This document shows positions 44,001-59,000 of a stretch of DNA of 64,000 nucleotides, piece by piece (position 1 is the first letter of the stretch; each line of letters opens with the position of its first letter). The notes under the pieces were generated by a model. The model was not told the origin of the DNA. It saw nothing but the letters and a program-made list of their open reading frames with translations, and made no database searches. This DNA is from Unio delphinus (lineage: Eukaryota; Mollusca; Bivalvia; Unionida; Unionidae), in assembly GCA_029339505.1 (NCBI GenBank), contig JAQISU010000132.1, positions 10,023,001 to 10,087,000 of the forward strand. Direction: 5' to 3'. A program made the position numbers and the translations under genes.

Positions 44001-47000
44001 ATGTATTGTCCGATTTGTCCATTTCAGCTGAGGAGTTCTACACAGATTACAACTTTTTCCAGAGGCTGATGTACACTTTTATAACAATGTCGATGTGTAG
44101 GCCAAAATATTACCTTGCCTGGAGATTAGGTAAGACATGTATAAAGAGATAAGAAAATTACTGTATATACATGATTATACATTCATTTCAACTGTACACA
44201 AGATAGACCCTGATCTGCCGTTACATAATGACATCACAGCATAGACCCTACCGCTCCGGTTGCATAGTGGTTAATGCATTTGCCACAGAAGCAGGATGTC
44301 ATGGGTTCCATCCCTGGCCAAGTCATAGACAAAGACTTACAAAAATGGTACTAACAGCTGCCTTGCTTCGCGCTCAGCATTAAGAGGATAGTGTTAGGGC
44401 TGGTCAACCTGGTGTCAGGATAATATGGCTGGGTGGGACATCATGCTTCATGTCTGCAGCATGATGTCCCACTGCTAGACTATCAACTGCAGACATCGTA
44501 GCAATGTGACTGAATTTTTTTAAAAGCTACGTTAAAAATCCTAATCACACACACACACACACAACATATGCCCTGATCTGTCATTATATGATAACACAAC
44601 ATAGACCTGATCTCTCATTACACAATGACCCTGATCTGTCATTACCCAATGACATCATAACATAGACCCTGATCTGTCATTACCCAATGACATCACAACA
44701 CAGACCTGATCTGTCATTACCCATTGTCATCATAACATAGACCCTGATCTATCATTACAAAATGATAACACAACATAGACCCTGATCTGTCATTACCCAG
44801 TGTCATCACAACATAGACCCTGATCTGTCGTTACCTTATGGCAACATAACATAGACCCTGATCTGTCATTACATAATGGGCCAAGATATCATGATCTGAG
44901 TTGTTTGTTCTACTCCTAACAAAGTCCATAGATGCAAATCTGCTGGCACATTATGAATGTATACAGTTTGCATTTACATGGTGACAGTTATTGGTTCTTT
45001 CAGGTAATTTTGATTGATGTTTCATTTTTCTTGGTGATAATTATTATTATCATTTGTCTTTTAACTTTTTGTTGTTGTCCTATATGCTTTAAAAATGTGC
45101 ATGCACCATAATGTCTTCCTGTTCATTTTCTGCATTTTATATTACAGTGGTGTCCCTCTGGCTATCTTTGGTCTCTTTAATTCCTACACAATATAATGAG
45201 TTCTTCATAATCTGCAGTCATCCCCAGGATCTAAATATGGATGCCAGAATTTTGTAGCATAGAATAAGCCTTTAAAACAGGGGTCTCAAACTCGCGGCCC
45301 GCGGGCCATTTGAGGCCCGCGAGACGATATTTTGCGGCCCGCTACCTGACAGCAAAGTTTAGTGTTAATGCGGCCCGCGCGTTTTCCCCATTCTCATATC
45401 TATATTGTGACACTCCGCAACGGTTTCAGTCGAATCTCACCGAGTAGTCTAATTCTGATTTTTATTATGTTTGTATAGGTTTGGAGGTTGATTATAATGG
45501 TAAAAACTGTTTTAAAATCTAAAAGTTTTTATTATATAGCGTTTTATGAGACAAACATGGCCAAAGTGCGGTTTTGAGAAAACACGCTTCGAATGTTGTA
45601 TATACATATATCAGAAGTTAAAAAAGTCAGTTAGTGGGTAATGCACAACCATAATTGTGTAAATCGTAGCAATGTGACACAGTATCAAAGAATCCCTTTT
45701 AAAATTGCCGCTAGTGTGTACGAGTGACGATTGAGGGAAATTCCGAACTTGTCAGCTTGGTCACTTTCAAAATAGGGTTAGTCAAAAAGGCCTTTTCTAC
45801 GATTAAAAAAAAAAATCTAAATTCATTCTCCTTACAATAGCATCTTCCTTCGCATCAATAATTCATAAATATTACCTGCTCCTGCCTTCTGTTTGAACAC
45901 GTTTTAGTTTTAAAATCGCTATTGGGAATCGCGCAAAACTAGGTTTGGTGACATACGACTGAAACCATCGTGGAGGGTCACATATTACATTATTATTTTA
46001 AATTATATATTTCATATGTCAGAAATTACGTCATAATTCGGGAATTCACTCTCTGACTACTGCAGCCTCATTTATTATGTTGGTTTCTAAATCTCCCTAA
46101 GAGCAAAGTCTCGTGATACGTGATTTGGGAGTGTTACCGTGTGGAGGGAAAATATATTTTATCACACAGTGCAAATACGTTTTTTGTCACCCGACCCAAG
46201 TCATGTCTTTATTAAAACCTGCTGTGAAGAGAAAAGTTGGCGATGAGCACAGACAAGATCAGAAGTGGGAGAAGGACTACTGTTTTGTTGAGCACAGGGG
46301 CATTCCGACGTGCCTTATATGCACCGAGAAAGTTGCGGTGTACAAGGAGTACAACATCAGACGTCATTATTTAACCAGACATGCTGAGGAGTATGCAAAA
46401 TACCAGGGAGATAAGAGAGAGTCCCGGGTCACTAAACTTAAAACATGTCTACTGAGGCAGCAAGATTTTTTCAAGAAAGCAAACAAAGAAAGTGATGCAG
46501 CAGTTGAAGCTAGCTACGTGGTGAGTGAAATGATTGCTAAGGCAGGAAAGTCATTCAAACAAGGCGAGTTCATCAAAAATTGCATGTTACAAGCTGCAAG
46601 TATAGTCTGTCCGGAAAAGAAGGGTCGGTTTAACAACATCAACCTTTCAGCCAACACAGTGGCAGAGCGCATTTCTGAGCTGTCAGGTAACATTTATGAT
46701 CAACTGTGTGAGAAAGGTAAACATTTCCATGCATACTCAGTCGCTCTTGATGAGAGCACAGATGTTACTGACACTGCACAGCTCGCAATATATGTCTGTG
46801 GTGTTGATGATAATTTTGAAGTGATGGAGGAGTTGCTCAAAGTGATTCCAATGCATGGCCAGACCACTGCTCAGGAGATATTCCACCAGCTGTGTGATGG
46901 CATTGTGGATGCCGGTTTACCGTGGAAAAATTTTGCAGGAATAACAACCGACGAAGCGCCATCAATGACAGGGAAAATAAATGGACTCGTGGTACATGTT

Positions 47001-50000
47001 CAAAGAAAACTGGAAGAGGCCGTTGCTCTACACTGCATTATCCATCAGCAGGCCCTTTGCAGCAAATGCCTGATGTTTGACAATGTGATGTCAGAGGAAA
47101 TATAGTCAGCAGATGAGGATGTTATCTACTTCACCGAGGTTTGTTGGCTTAGTAGGGGAAACGTCTTGAAAAGGCTTTTTTAGTTGAGAGCAGAAATCAA
47201 AGCCTTCATGGAGAAGGATAGGGTGGCTGTTCCTGTACTAAGTGATCCCAAATGGCTCATGGACTTGGCTTTTCTTGTTGACATTACACAGGAGCTTTAA
47301 CCGCTCCGGTGGCCTAGTGGTTAGACCGTCCGCCGCGGAAGCGGGAGGTCGTGGTTTCGATCCCCGGCCGAGTCATACCAAAGACTTACAAAAATGGTAC
47401 TAACAGCTGCCTCGCTTGACGTTCAGCATTAAGAGGTTAGTGTTAGGACTGGTCGGCCTGGTGTCAGGATAATGTGACTGGGCGGGACATCATGCTACAT
47501 GTCTGCGGCATGATGCCCCAGTGGTAGACATCACTATAAACTGCCTCACTGCAGACATCGTAGCGATATGACTGAAAAATTGTTAAAGCTACGTTAAAAA
47601 TCCTAAACAAACAAACAAACACAGGAGCTGAATGTACTCAACAAGAAGTTACAAGGCCAGGGGCAGCTTGTCAGTGTTGCCTATGACAATGTCAGGGCAA
47701 TCTGCACAAAACGTGTTTTATGGAAAGCCTAGCTTTCTCAGAGAAACCTCTGCCATTTCCCAACATGCAAAGTACTCATGGACTCGGGCACACCATTCAG
47801 CAGTAAGTATACTGATGCCATTGCAAAGCTACAGGAAGAATTTGATCACAGGTTTGCAGAATTCAAAACAAACAGAGCCACTTTTCAAATTTTTGCTGAC
47901 CCTTTCTCCTTCAATGTGGAAGATGCCCCCCCCCCCCCCCCCCCCATGCGCTTCAAATGAAGCTGATTGATCTTCAGTACAATTCTGAACTCAAGGCTAA
48001 GTTCAGGGAGGTGAATGGAAAAACAGACAAGCTTGAACAATTTATGAGAGAATTGCCCTCCACCTTCCCTGAGATTTCCAGGTTGTTCAAGCGGATCATG
48101 TGCCTTTTTGGGAGTACCTATCTGTGTGAAAAGCTCTTTTCCACTATGATCTTTGGCAAGTCAAAGTTCAGGGCCAAACTTATTGATGAGCATCTTCAAG
48201 CTATACTGAGGATCTCAGTTACTTCCTCACTCAAGCCAAATGTTACTCAACTGTGTAAGAAGAAGTGCTGCCAGATCTCTGGCAACAAGGAGTAGGAGGA
48301 AGTAAGTGAAGCCTATGTTCTTGAGAACCCTTAATGTTTTTATTTGTTATTAATAAAGATTGAGCAGATTGTAACAGTTGTACTTTATTGAATTTGTAAT
48401 CGCTTTTTTGTGGAATACTTTATGCGGCCCAGTCACACCCAGACTCTACGTCCTGCGGCCCCCAGATAATTTGAGTTTGAGACCCCTGCTTTAAAACATC
48501 AAGATCAAGGTCGCTATGACAGATAAATCATTTTCGTTAATTTGTCATTAATATTAGTTCTTAATTCTAAATTCAGAATCGAAATAGAGATCTGTCCAAA
48601 TATTTTGTCTTACACTTGAGTGAATGAATAAGTGATTTTTTAGGTCAAAAGGTGCAAGGTCAAGGTCTTTGGAAAAAGAGAAATTGGTTTCTAAATAGAA
48701 TATTTAGTTCTAAATCCATGTACCTTAGCCTAAGTTTGTGGTTGACTTACATATAATGCAAATGGGGTCAACAATCATTCAGTCAGAGTCACTGATCATA
48801 AGAAGAGAAATGATTTTCTTTTAATAACTTTAGTTGTATACCATGTACTTTGACCAAGATTTGGTGAGTGTGTGCAATTAAAGTATAGAAGAGACCTATT
48901 GCTTGTGGCGTTAAAGGTTATGGTCATTATGGTTCAAAGGAAACAAGGATTTTGCTTTTTTCTGTAATAAATTTCTTTATTGGATAATCTTAGAATTTAT
49001 TTTTTAAATGGCATTTGAACGAGTATAAACTTCAGAATTTGAAAATCTATATGAATAAAAGGAAATAAATTGTTCAGATATCATGATGGTGTTGCAATCG
49101 TTTTACTAGGATAATTACTTATTGAATATATTGTCATTTATTGTATGTGTTCTATGGATAGATGGACACACAGAAACACATGGCATACATCTCAGTCTAT
49201 AATTATGAGCTTTATCAACCACATCCTTGGGTAATAATTATCAATCTCCTGAGCACAAAATTCCAGATCAAGACTAAAATTTTCATATTGTATACATTTT
49301 ACATAAATAGATTTTTACATTAAAAATATCAATACTGGTACGTACTTTATGTCAGGTTATTGTGGAAATAATCATGAAAAACAATAAAAGATATGCACAT
49401 AGCTGTGCATTAATTGGCACGTAAAATGTAGTATTATGAATATACCTCTTTTAAAATTGACTTAAATTGTATTGAAGTAGTACTGTTCATGCAGCTTGAT
49501 AGTAAGTAACTACATCTCACAACAGGTTCTTTTTCTTAATGATCTTTAATACAATGCACACATAAATTTATTCTAGAAATCACAATTTAAGGAAACATAA
49601 ATTGAACAGCATACAAAATCAGAAAATACTATTTCAATTCTTTTTTTTCTTTTCTTTTAGAAGTATCCAACTAACACAGACATTGATTGTTTTGACAATA
49701 CTGAATTATGGAACGCTTCTTCCAAGAATGATAACTGTGCAGTTACTCTTTAAGGGAGGTAAATAATGTTATCAAACTGTGTTATATGGTAGGCACAAAA
49801 TAAAGTTCACTTTTGCTTCATATTTCAGCTGATGCAGTGAATAATGCTGCAGGTCTAGGGTACCGCAAGTCAAATGAAATGTTGAAAGAGGATTGGGATC
49901 TTCTCAACAACATAGACATTATAAAACTAGAGGTAAGACCAGTTTTACTGGTAATTGTTTGAAATGCATACATGTGAAAACAACTGTAGTTTTATTACTT

Positions 50001-53000
50001 CTTTTTTCTCAAAAACAGTAAAATTGGTTTATAACTTGCCATAAAAATTCTTCACTGTTGTTTTACTTAGCAAGAGGCAGGAACAGAAAGACCATTGGTT
50101 GTTGTTTTTGTAGGGCTTAACGCCAATTTTCAGCACATGATTGGCTATACATGGCGGCCAGTATTATTGATGGAGGAAGAACCCAGGAAAACCCCCTGAA
50201 AGAACCACTGTAAATTTTTTGTGTTCTTGTTTAAACAAAATTTTTTGGAAACTTTATTTTATTTTATTGTAACTGTAACACTGTGTGATGATACTACCTC
50301 TAACAGTGTCACACTGTGTGATGATACCTACCTGTAACAATGTCATACTGTGATGATACCAGACCTATAACAAGATACATACCTGTAACAGTGTCACAAT
50401 GTGTGATGATACCTACCTGTAACAGTGTCACACTGTGTGATGATGCCTACCTGTAACAATGTCACACTGTATGACGATACCTACCTGTAACAGTGTCATA
50501 CTGTGATGATACCAGACCTATAACATGATACATACCTGTAACTGTATCACAATGCATGATGATAACTACCTGTAACAGTGTCACACTGTGTGATGAAACC
50601 AGACCTATAATTATGTCACACTGTGTGATGGTACCAAGCCTATAACAAAATTCACACTGTAATGTTACCTATCTTTAACAATGTCACTCTTTGTGATGAT
50701 ACTTACTTGTATACAGTCTTATAGTGAGAGAGTCTTATAATGAAATTTTCCTATAGCATTACTGCATTGTGATAGTAAGACCTTCTTATGGTGATAATCA
50801 TCTAGTGAAGCCATTTTATGGTGATACAACCTTCTAATGAGACTATCTGATAGTGATACAGCCTGTTAGTGAGATATTATAGTGATACAGCCTTTTAGTG
50901 AAACCTTATAGTGTTACAGCCTTCTGGTGAGATCTTATAGTGATACAGCCTTATAGAGAGACCTTCTTATAGTGATACAGCCTTCTAATGAGATATTATA
51001 GTGATACAGCCTTTTAGTGAGACCTTATAGTGATACAGCCTTCTAGTGAGATCTTATAGTGATACAGCCTTCTAGTGAGATCTTCTTATAGTGATAGTCT
51101 TATAGAGACATTCTTATAGTGATACAGCCTTCTACTGAGATCTTCTTATAGTGATACAGCCTTCTAGTGAGATCTTATAGTGATAGTCTTATAGAGACAT
51201 TCTTATAGTGATACAGCCTTCTAGTGAGATCTTCTTATAGTGATAAAGCCTTCTAGTGAGATCTTCTTATAGTAGTACAGCCTTCTAGTGAGACCATCTT
51301 ATAGAAAAAACATTTTGTAGCATTATTGCTGCCATCTCACCATTTTCTGCCTGAGTTTGAGTCTCAGTCGATGTGGGAAAGATTGCCAGTAGCTTTTTGT
51401 GGGTCGGTGGTTCTTTCCTGGGTTTTCCAGGGTTCGTATACTGGTCACCATGTATAGCCTGTCTTGTGCTGAAAAATGGCATTAAACCCTACAACAACAA
51501 TAACAACATTAAATATTTCTACCACTTAATGAAATGAGATCCATGATAGTTACTAACCTTTTAACAAAATTCATTCAAAAATGTGCTATATTCAGTTTAG
51601 CTTGCAAATTTTGTATTTGAGGAAAATTGTACAATCTTCCATGGTTTATTCAAGATAGCATTTTTACTCAGGAGTATTTAAAGTTGTAGAAAACCTAACT
51701 GCCCAATCATATAGGAAAGGTGTGTGTGTGTACTAGGTGAATATAATTACATGTTTACATCTTGGTCTTTTCGTGAATGAGGTAGTAAGACATGTATTTT
51801 GTTGATTAACATTTGACTAAAATACAGGCTTTCTCAGTCTGTACAAAAGTACACACTGATTTTCTTGAAGTTTTAAAGAAAATCTCTTAATTATCTAGTA
51901 TGATCTCAGAGAGTCACCAGTTCCATGAATTCATTTTTGTTTACAGACCTGTGACAGTCTAAAACTAAACATTGATAGCTGGAATAAGCAGACCAGTCTC
52001 TGGTTGAGACGAATAGTTTATGACCGAGCACCAGAATCATTCCGAGTTCACCTAGTATTCATGGTCAGTGCTTTCTGGCATGGATTTTATCCTGGATACT
52101 ATTTGACCTTCGCAACAGGAATGCTTTTCACCTTTGCTGCTAGACAGGTAAGTTTGACAATGCATACCTGCCAACCCATAAGATTATAAGTCTTATAGAA
52201 ATTACCCTTAAAATATGGACTTATCAATGGAAAAATGATTGTTGCTAAACAAAAATCCAGATAATCGGTTCATCCATGTTTGATTTGAATCTGGGTTTCA
52301 TATTCGGGTTATTTAAATTAGTCCGGGAACCAGATTAATGTTACGGCAGCACCCCAGATGCTTAAACTGCATCTGTTTGTTTATGCAAAGTGGCTGCCTG
52401 ATCCAACTGTTAATTATAGAATTTGTAAAAAAATCACATCCAAAAAGCGATGCATGTTTAAGAAAAAAAAGGAAAATAAGCTTCAAGAAAAGTGTTATTA
52501 AGACAAAAGAATAAAAAGGAGTATTCAGATTCTTGTGAATAAAAGCTGGAAAGGAAAAAATTACATTTATTGAACATCGCATGCCAATTTGAGTATATCT
52601 CATGACGGGAGATATGATTGTCATTGTCATGTGAAATGGAAAAGAGTTTCCAAGAATTACTTCAGGTTAAGAGGCCATTGAGTTGCATATGGTTTGGAAC
52701 CAAAGTTTGTGCAACTGTACTAGTGGTAAATAAAGTCTGTGTCAAAGTCAACATTTTCAGTTGAACATAAGGTTTGTCATTGCTGTATCAAACTTTTTAT
52801 TATATTTTCCAGCTTTACAATGGCAGTTATTGATATTTTGTTACACTTTACTGAAAACTGGTCAGTCTTACTGAAAAATGTCAGCTGCCTTACTGAGATG
52901 GACTTGTCAAGATTGGTGGGTCCGATAATTGGCAATAAGTAATATTGTTAGGGAATGAGGTAATGATGTTGAGGAATAAGGTAAAGATGGGGAATAATAA

Positions 53001-56000
53001 TAATAATGACTTTGTGTAGCACCTTATCTTTAGAAGCTTTAAGCGCTTAATATCAATAATGATGTGACTACAGAAAAACAAAAGGCAAAAACCATGAAAT
53101 TGGAAAACAAGAAAGTCTTTTAGTTTGTTCTTGCAGTCAAAAAAGGTGAGTTTAAAGAGCACTCTTGAAAGGTATTACTGTGTCTTTGTGTCTAATTTCA
53201 ATGGGCTATTCATTCCACATTGCTGGGCTCTGATATGCAAAATAACATTGTCCATATGACTTCGTTTTCATAGTGGGGACAATGAGTATACGATTGTCAG
53301 AAGAGGAGCATAAGTATCTTGCAGGTGTATTCATGTGGGTGAGGCCGGATAGGTATGTTGGACTGTCCATCAGTGAAGCTTAGCACAGAGAACAAACTTT
53401 GTGTTTGATTCTGGATTGAATGGATAGCCAGTGTAGGGTACAGAGCAGTGGGGAGGTGTGCTCAGATCGTGGTACTCTAAAGATGATCTGAGCAGCTGTG
53501 TTTTGAACTTTTTGAAGTTTCTGAAGTAGATATTGAGATGAACCAGCCAGAATTGAGTTACAATAATCCAGAATTGAGTTACAATAATCCAGTCTTGAAA
53601 GTACTAATGAACACACAGGGGTCTGTTCAGTGGCATCATCTGAAAGATATTTGCGAATGGAGCTGATACATCTCAGCTCAAGATATGCAGCCTTGCATTT
53701 GTTCATGATATGTTGGTGCAATGTGAGAGTACTGTCTAGAGTTACACCTAGGTTTCATACTGACTGAGTGAATTTAATGTTGATGTTACTGATATTTATT
53801 GTTTGAAGTAAAGGATGTGAATGAGAAAGCCTTTGTGTTGTGATCAGAATAGCACAGTTTTATAATCATTCATCTGCAGCTTGTTACATGTCATCTATGA
53901 TTTCACATCATAAATGGTAGCATCAACTTCAGTTGGGTGGCTAGACTTGTATATTTGGGTGTCATCAGCATACAATTGGTGAGACACTGGGTAATGATCT
54001 ATGACACTTGAGAGCTGCTGAGTGTACAAAATGAAGAGAACAAGTCCAAGAACAGACCCCTCTGTAACACCACAACATAGATCCACTGGGCTGGAGTCTA
54101 TTCCATTTGTAGATACAATTTGTGTCCTGTTGACTAAGTAGGACTTGAACCACAGTAAGACGATATTGTGAATGTCAAATACATGCTGGAGATGGTGAAA
54201 TAATATATCATGGTCTGTTGTGTCAACTGCTGCAGACAAATCAAGGAATGCAGAAATGTCGATAACATTTAGTAACATCTTAGCAAATCAAAAATTAAAA
54301 TAAGTTTGCACCTTAAAAACAAATGTTGATAATTAAAATTGTTAAAAAGATTCATTTAAATAGTACATAGTAGATATATATGTAGATGAGAAATGTAAAG
54401 GCTAGAATGCAATATATACATGTATACAAATAGTCATGAAAAGATAGGTAGATAAAGGCGTTGACCAGAGTTTAAGAGAGAGAGAGAGAATATATACATG
54501 TATACAAATAGTCATGAATAGATAGGTAGATAAAGGCGTTGACCAGAGTTTAAGAGAGAGAGAGAGAATATATACATGTATACAAATAGTCATGAATAGA
54601 TAGGTAGATAAAGATGTTGACCAGAGTTTAAGAGAGAGAGAGAATATATACATGTATACAAATAGTCATGAATAGATAGGTAGATAAAGGTGTTGACCAG
54701 AGTTTAAGACAGAGAGAGACATTTAGGTAAAAAGACTTTAAACTAAACAAGGAAGGAAACAGCAAAAAACAGAACTGTGTTAACTTGAATTTAAACAAAT
54801 TTTACTACATCACAATATTTTGATTAATCTGTATTTCCATATAAAGATCAAATGATCATGCAGCTTTAAGAATACAAGCTGAAATGTTCCATCATTAAAT
54901 TCACTTTTTTGTTATTTTCTGGAGGAGTGTTCTTTACACTCACACATCTTCTACTTCCATGTTAGCCAATTTAACATGAAATTGGAGACATGCATCTACT
55001 ATCATTGTCAAGTGGGCTTTTGAGAATGATTTGAGAACACCTACTATTTTTTATTCATTTAATTATTTGCCAAACATTAGGCATGTATTGGTCTCAATTA
55101 ATAATCATGTATTGATCTCAAGTAATAATCATGTATTGATCTCAAGTAATAAGTATGTATTGGTCTCAAGTAATAAGCATGTATTGGTCTCAAGTAATAA
55201 TCATGTATTGGTCTCGAGTAATAATCATGTATTGGTCTCAAGTAATAATCATGTATTGGTCTCAAGTAATAAGTATGTATTGGTCTCAAGTAATAATCAT
55301 GTATTGGTCTCAAGTAATAATCATGTATTGGTCTCAAGTAATAATCATGTATTGGTCTCAAGTAATAATCATGTTAACAATGTGTTGTATTTTTATGGTC
55401 TTCAGCTTAATGACAAAAAAAAGCACAAGATAAAAATCTTTTGTAAAATTCATGAAATAGTGCATTAACTAGAATACAAAGTGAAAATTTAAAAGGAACT
55501 TAAGTATTTTGAATTAAATCCCCAAAAAATCCTAAAGGTTCCATCACAAAGCCAAAAGTATAGAGTGTTTTGAATGAATTTCAATCTTGAATGTGTTGAT
55601 GTCAGTAACCTTGAATGTGCTGATGTCAGTAGCCTTGAATGTGATTGATGATATAATCTAGAATGTCATTGAATGAGTTCACAGTAATCTCAAACTAATG
55701 ATTTAGTCCAAAAGTCAATGAGCACTTTGTAATTCCAATGAATAATTTAAATAAATAAATCCTCTCAAATTATACCTGAACATAACAGAAAGACTGATTC
55801 AACTAGACATGTATTAATATAGGAATAACTACTTCTATTTTCACCTTTTACTGCAAGCATAGTGGTCATTGAGTGCCAAACATCTTCCCGTTTCCATAAA
55901 CATTTTGAACATTCTTTCATGACACGCCAGATAATTATTATTTGTACATACTAAAATGAACAGTGGTTGAAGTCAAGTATTCACAAACAGTCTGTTTCAC

Positions 56001-59000
56001 AATAATGTCGCTAGCTACATTTTTGGCGTCTTAAGTCCATTTTAGTTGCAAAGGCCATTTGTTAACATTATATTTTTTCATTTTCATTATTTTTGGAGGG
56101 TGGTAGATCTGCATACATGCCAACCATTACGCTTTTGGCGTAATCATTACGCTTTTTCCCACTAAATTCCGCGTTACGCGTTAACGTTTATAGATTACGC
56201 TTTTTCGATATATCCATCTAGCAAAAAAAAAAAAATTAGCATTACTTTATTTTTTACATACTGTTTTATTTTTAATTAAAAAATACCCCGCTTCTACATA
56301 ACTACGATATACGAGTATACTTGTCCATGGACTTTCCTAATATTCATGCTCTATTTATAGCAACTATCATGTTACTAAGATACTTTCAAACTTTCGACCT
56401 CATATTCTATTTATAGCGGCTTAGTGAGGAGAAAACAGACTGGTTTCTATTTTGTTTAAATCATTATGCACATATTCTTTGTTCTTATTTTGTATAGTGC
56501 AGAACCAGTCTAAAAGTTTTTTTTGCGCTAAAAAGTATTTAAAAATTCTCAATGCGTTTATGAGTGCAAAAAATATCTCTTAAATAATTTCACAGATGGG
56601 TTAGAAAACGTTAAAAATGTAATCAATCCTCCAAACACGACGAGGGCATCATCACGTGACGTCTAATCGTTGGCGCTAAATGGCTTCAGATGTTAAGATG
56701 GATTCTAGTCTTTGTGTATGTTAGAGCACATTTTTTTCCCCAAGAATTTCGCAGATGGATCAGAAAAAAGCAAAACAACGAGTCCTCCAAAGATTCAGTG
56801 ATGAATATATGAATGGCATAATACAGCGTTCCATTCTAGGAGAGCATCATGCTCATTGCAGACTGTGCGGAAACGATTTTAGCATTGGTCATGGTGGTAA
56901 ATTTGATGTGGAAAAACACATGAAAACAAGGAAACACATATAATTAGCTCGCCTTACGAACTCTAATACTAAGGTAACTTCTTATTTACAGCAGAGCTCA
57001 AGTGCAGACTTGAATACTATAAATGCTGAGGTGTTATTTACCGAGTTTTAAATAGAACACGGACTACCCTTAGCGGTAGCAGACCACGTTGGTCCCTTGT
57101 TCAAGCGGATGTTTCCTGATTCGAAAATTGCGGAAAAATATGCTTGTGCAAGAACAAAATCATCTCACATTGTTCGGTGCCTAGCAGAAGATACTTCACT
57201 TAAAATCGCAGAATCAATGAAAATTGGGCCGTTTAGTATTGCCACAGACGGGAGTTGTGATTATGATGATAAAAAGTTGTACCCAGTATGTGTTAGATAC
57301 TTTGACAGTGAAAAAGGCAAAGTCATGAGTGTTCTTCTTTCTTTACCAGAATTAACAGTAGATTCCACTGGACAAAACATTTTTGATTTGCTTGACAATG
57401 TTTTGAAGAAACATGACATAAGTTGGCAGAACTGTATGGGGTTTGCAGTTGATAATGCATCAGTGATGACTGGAATTCATAAAGGAGTTGCATCCTATAT
57501 TTTGAAAATGTCTCCATCAGTGTTCATAACAGGTTGCCCCTGTCATTTGATGCACCTTGCTGCTGGTAAGGCTGCTGATAAATTAGAAGTAGATATTGGC
57601 CATTTATTAATAGATATCTACTATTATTTGGAGAAAAGTAGTAAAAGGAAACAGGCTCTAAAGTTGTTACAAGATCAGTTTGATCTTGAAGACTATAAAG
57701 TTATAAAGCATGTGTGTACAAGATGGTTATCCCTTGGCAAATGTGTTGGCCTTTTACTTGAGCTTTGGGATGCACTACAAGCATTCTTTCAAACTGAAAG
57801 TGAATCTGCACAGAGAAAACGTGGTGGAAAAGTGAAGAAGAGTGGTACAAAAGCAGAATCTGTTATTGCAAGTCAGAAGAGAACAAGAGATGAAAGTATA
57901 GACAGACATACTAACAATTAAGAGATTGGTGTAGCAGAAAGAAAGAAATTTAAATCCATGGAATTTTTATTTGAGAGGCCTCTATCTATCCAGCTAGAGG
58001 GCCTCCAGGCTCAGACCATGACCGTGAAAGATAAATCTTTTGACATAAAATTTCATCAGCCATCTGGATCAGGTTCTTCAGAGTATAAATCTGTTAAAAA
58101 GCATACTGGATCTTCTCATACTTCCAAGGGCAAAACTAGCATGTGAGATGGTTTACGAAAAGCTTAATGATCCAGTTACAAAACTGTACTGCTTGTTTAT
58201 GAAGAGTGCCATTCCATTGTTTGATGCAGCAAATGTTGTCTTGCAGAAAGAAGAACCATGCATTCATATTATGCACAAGATTCTGTCAAACCAGTTGTCA
58301 GATTTGCTAATAAGGTTTATTAAGCCAGATATCATCGCATCAGCCAAACTTTTAACTGATATAGACTTTCATGACCATGCAAACCAGAAAGATAATGAAG
58401 ATCTAGCTATTGGTGCAGAAGCAAGAGAATTCATAGAACACAATTCAACTCTTCCTGTGAAGATGTTCTATGATAATGTTAGAGATTATTATGCTACAGC
58501 CTGTGATTACATGCTCCATAAATTCCCATATGGAGATGAACTGCTTTTAAATGCTTCAGTTGCTTATGTAAATGAGAGACAGTCAAAAAGCTTCAAAAGT
58601 GTTAGATTCTTTGTCAAGAGGTATCCCTTTCTATTGCCACCCAAGTCTAACTTGGATCATCTGGAAGAAAAATTCCTGAAGTATCAAGTTGGGATTCTAC
58701 CTGACAATATACTTAATGCAGATAGAGTTGATGTGCAATGGCACCTTATTTCCCAGCTAAAAGACTCTATCACTGGAAGAAATAAATTTCCTCTTCTTTG
58801 TCAGGTTATGAAAGGAATATTGGTTCTTTACCATTCTAATGCTGACTGTGAGAGATTGTTCAGTGTTGTTAACACCAGGCTAAGTAACCCGGTACTGAGT
58901 GCTCTACTGGTATGCAAAACATTCATGGCCTCAACTGGTACAAAATGTTTTGAAATGCAACATGACAATCTCTTGCTTTCTAAAGCTAGAAGTGCTACAT

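Larger units (their letters stand above)
40616..44027 (+). other. MBOAT1/2: MBOAT intron 7
   Basis: 3.4 kb. Made of the donor-derived minisatellite, the Kolobok-like element (40832-43404) and 43453-44027, which holds no feature that I recognise. Confidence 0.8.
45278..48488 (+). mobile_element. hAT transposon (GTF2IRD2/ZBED5-like), 3.2 kb, exact target duplication
   Basis: The termini are CAGGGGTCTCAAACTC and its exact complement (16 bp). They are flanked by the identical 8-bp duplication CTTTAAAA (45270-45277, 48489-48496), as expected for hAT. The ends are rich in CGGCCCGC-type subterminal motifs. It carries a broken transposase gene and a SINE. Confidence 0.95.
44130..49828 (+). other. 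MBOAT1/2: MBOAT intron 8
   Basis: 5.7 kb. A 40-bp minisatellite split by SINE-1 (44195-44885), then the hAT element (45278-48488). 48497-49828 is AT-rich with no feature that I can name. Confidence 0.8.
49933..51946 (+). other. MBOAT1/2: MBOAT intron 9
   Basis: 2.0 kb. SINE-2 fragment in reverse (50097-50210), two long minisatellites (50273-50710, 50716-51300), and a SINE-2 fragment (51329-51508). 51509-51946 is featureless. Confidence 0.8.

Noticed and set aside
47778..48295. Separate small host genes
   Set aside because: They are frames of the broken hAT transposase between its exact terminal repeats.
50273..51300. Possible CRISPR or structured RNA array
   Set aside because: No spacers and irregular unit lengths; minisatellites.
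52158..52320. Third hAT-like end (GCATACCTGCCAACC) after exon 10
   Set aside because: Resembles the ends of the 56.1-kb element, but no matching inverted partner or internal similarity was found nearby.
55031..55468. 145-codon plus-strand and 87-codon minus-strand frames
   Set aside because: The 24-bp repeat is divisible by three and lacks stops in several frames; no independent evidence of a gene.
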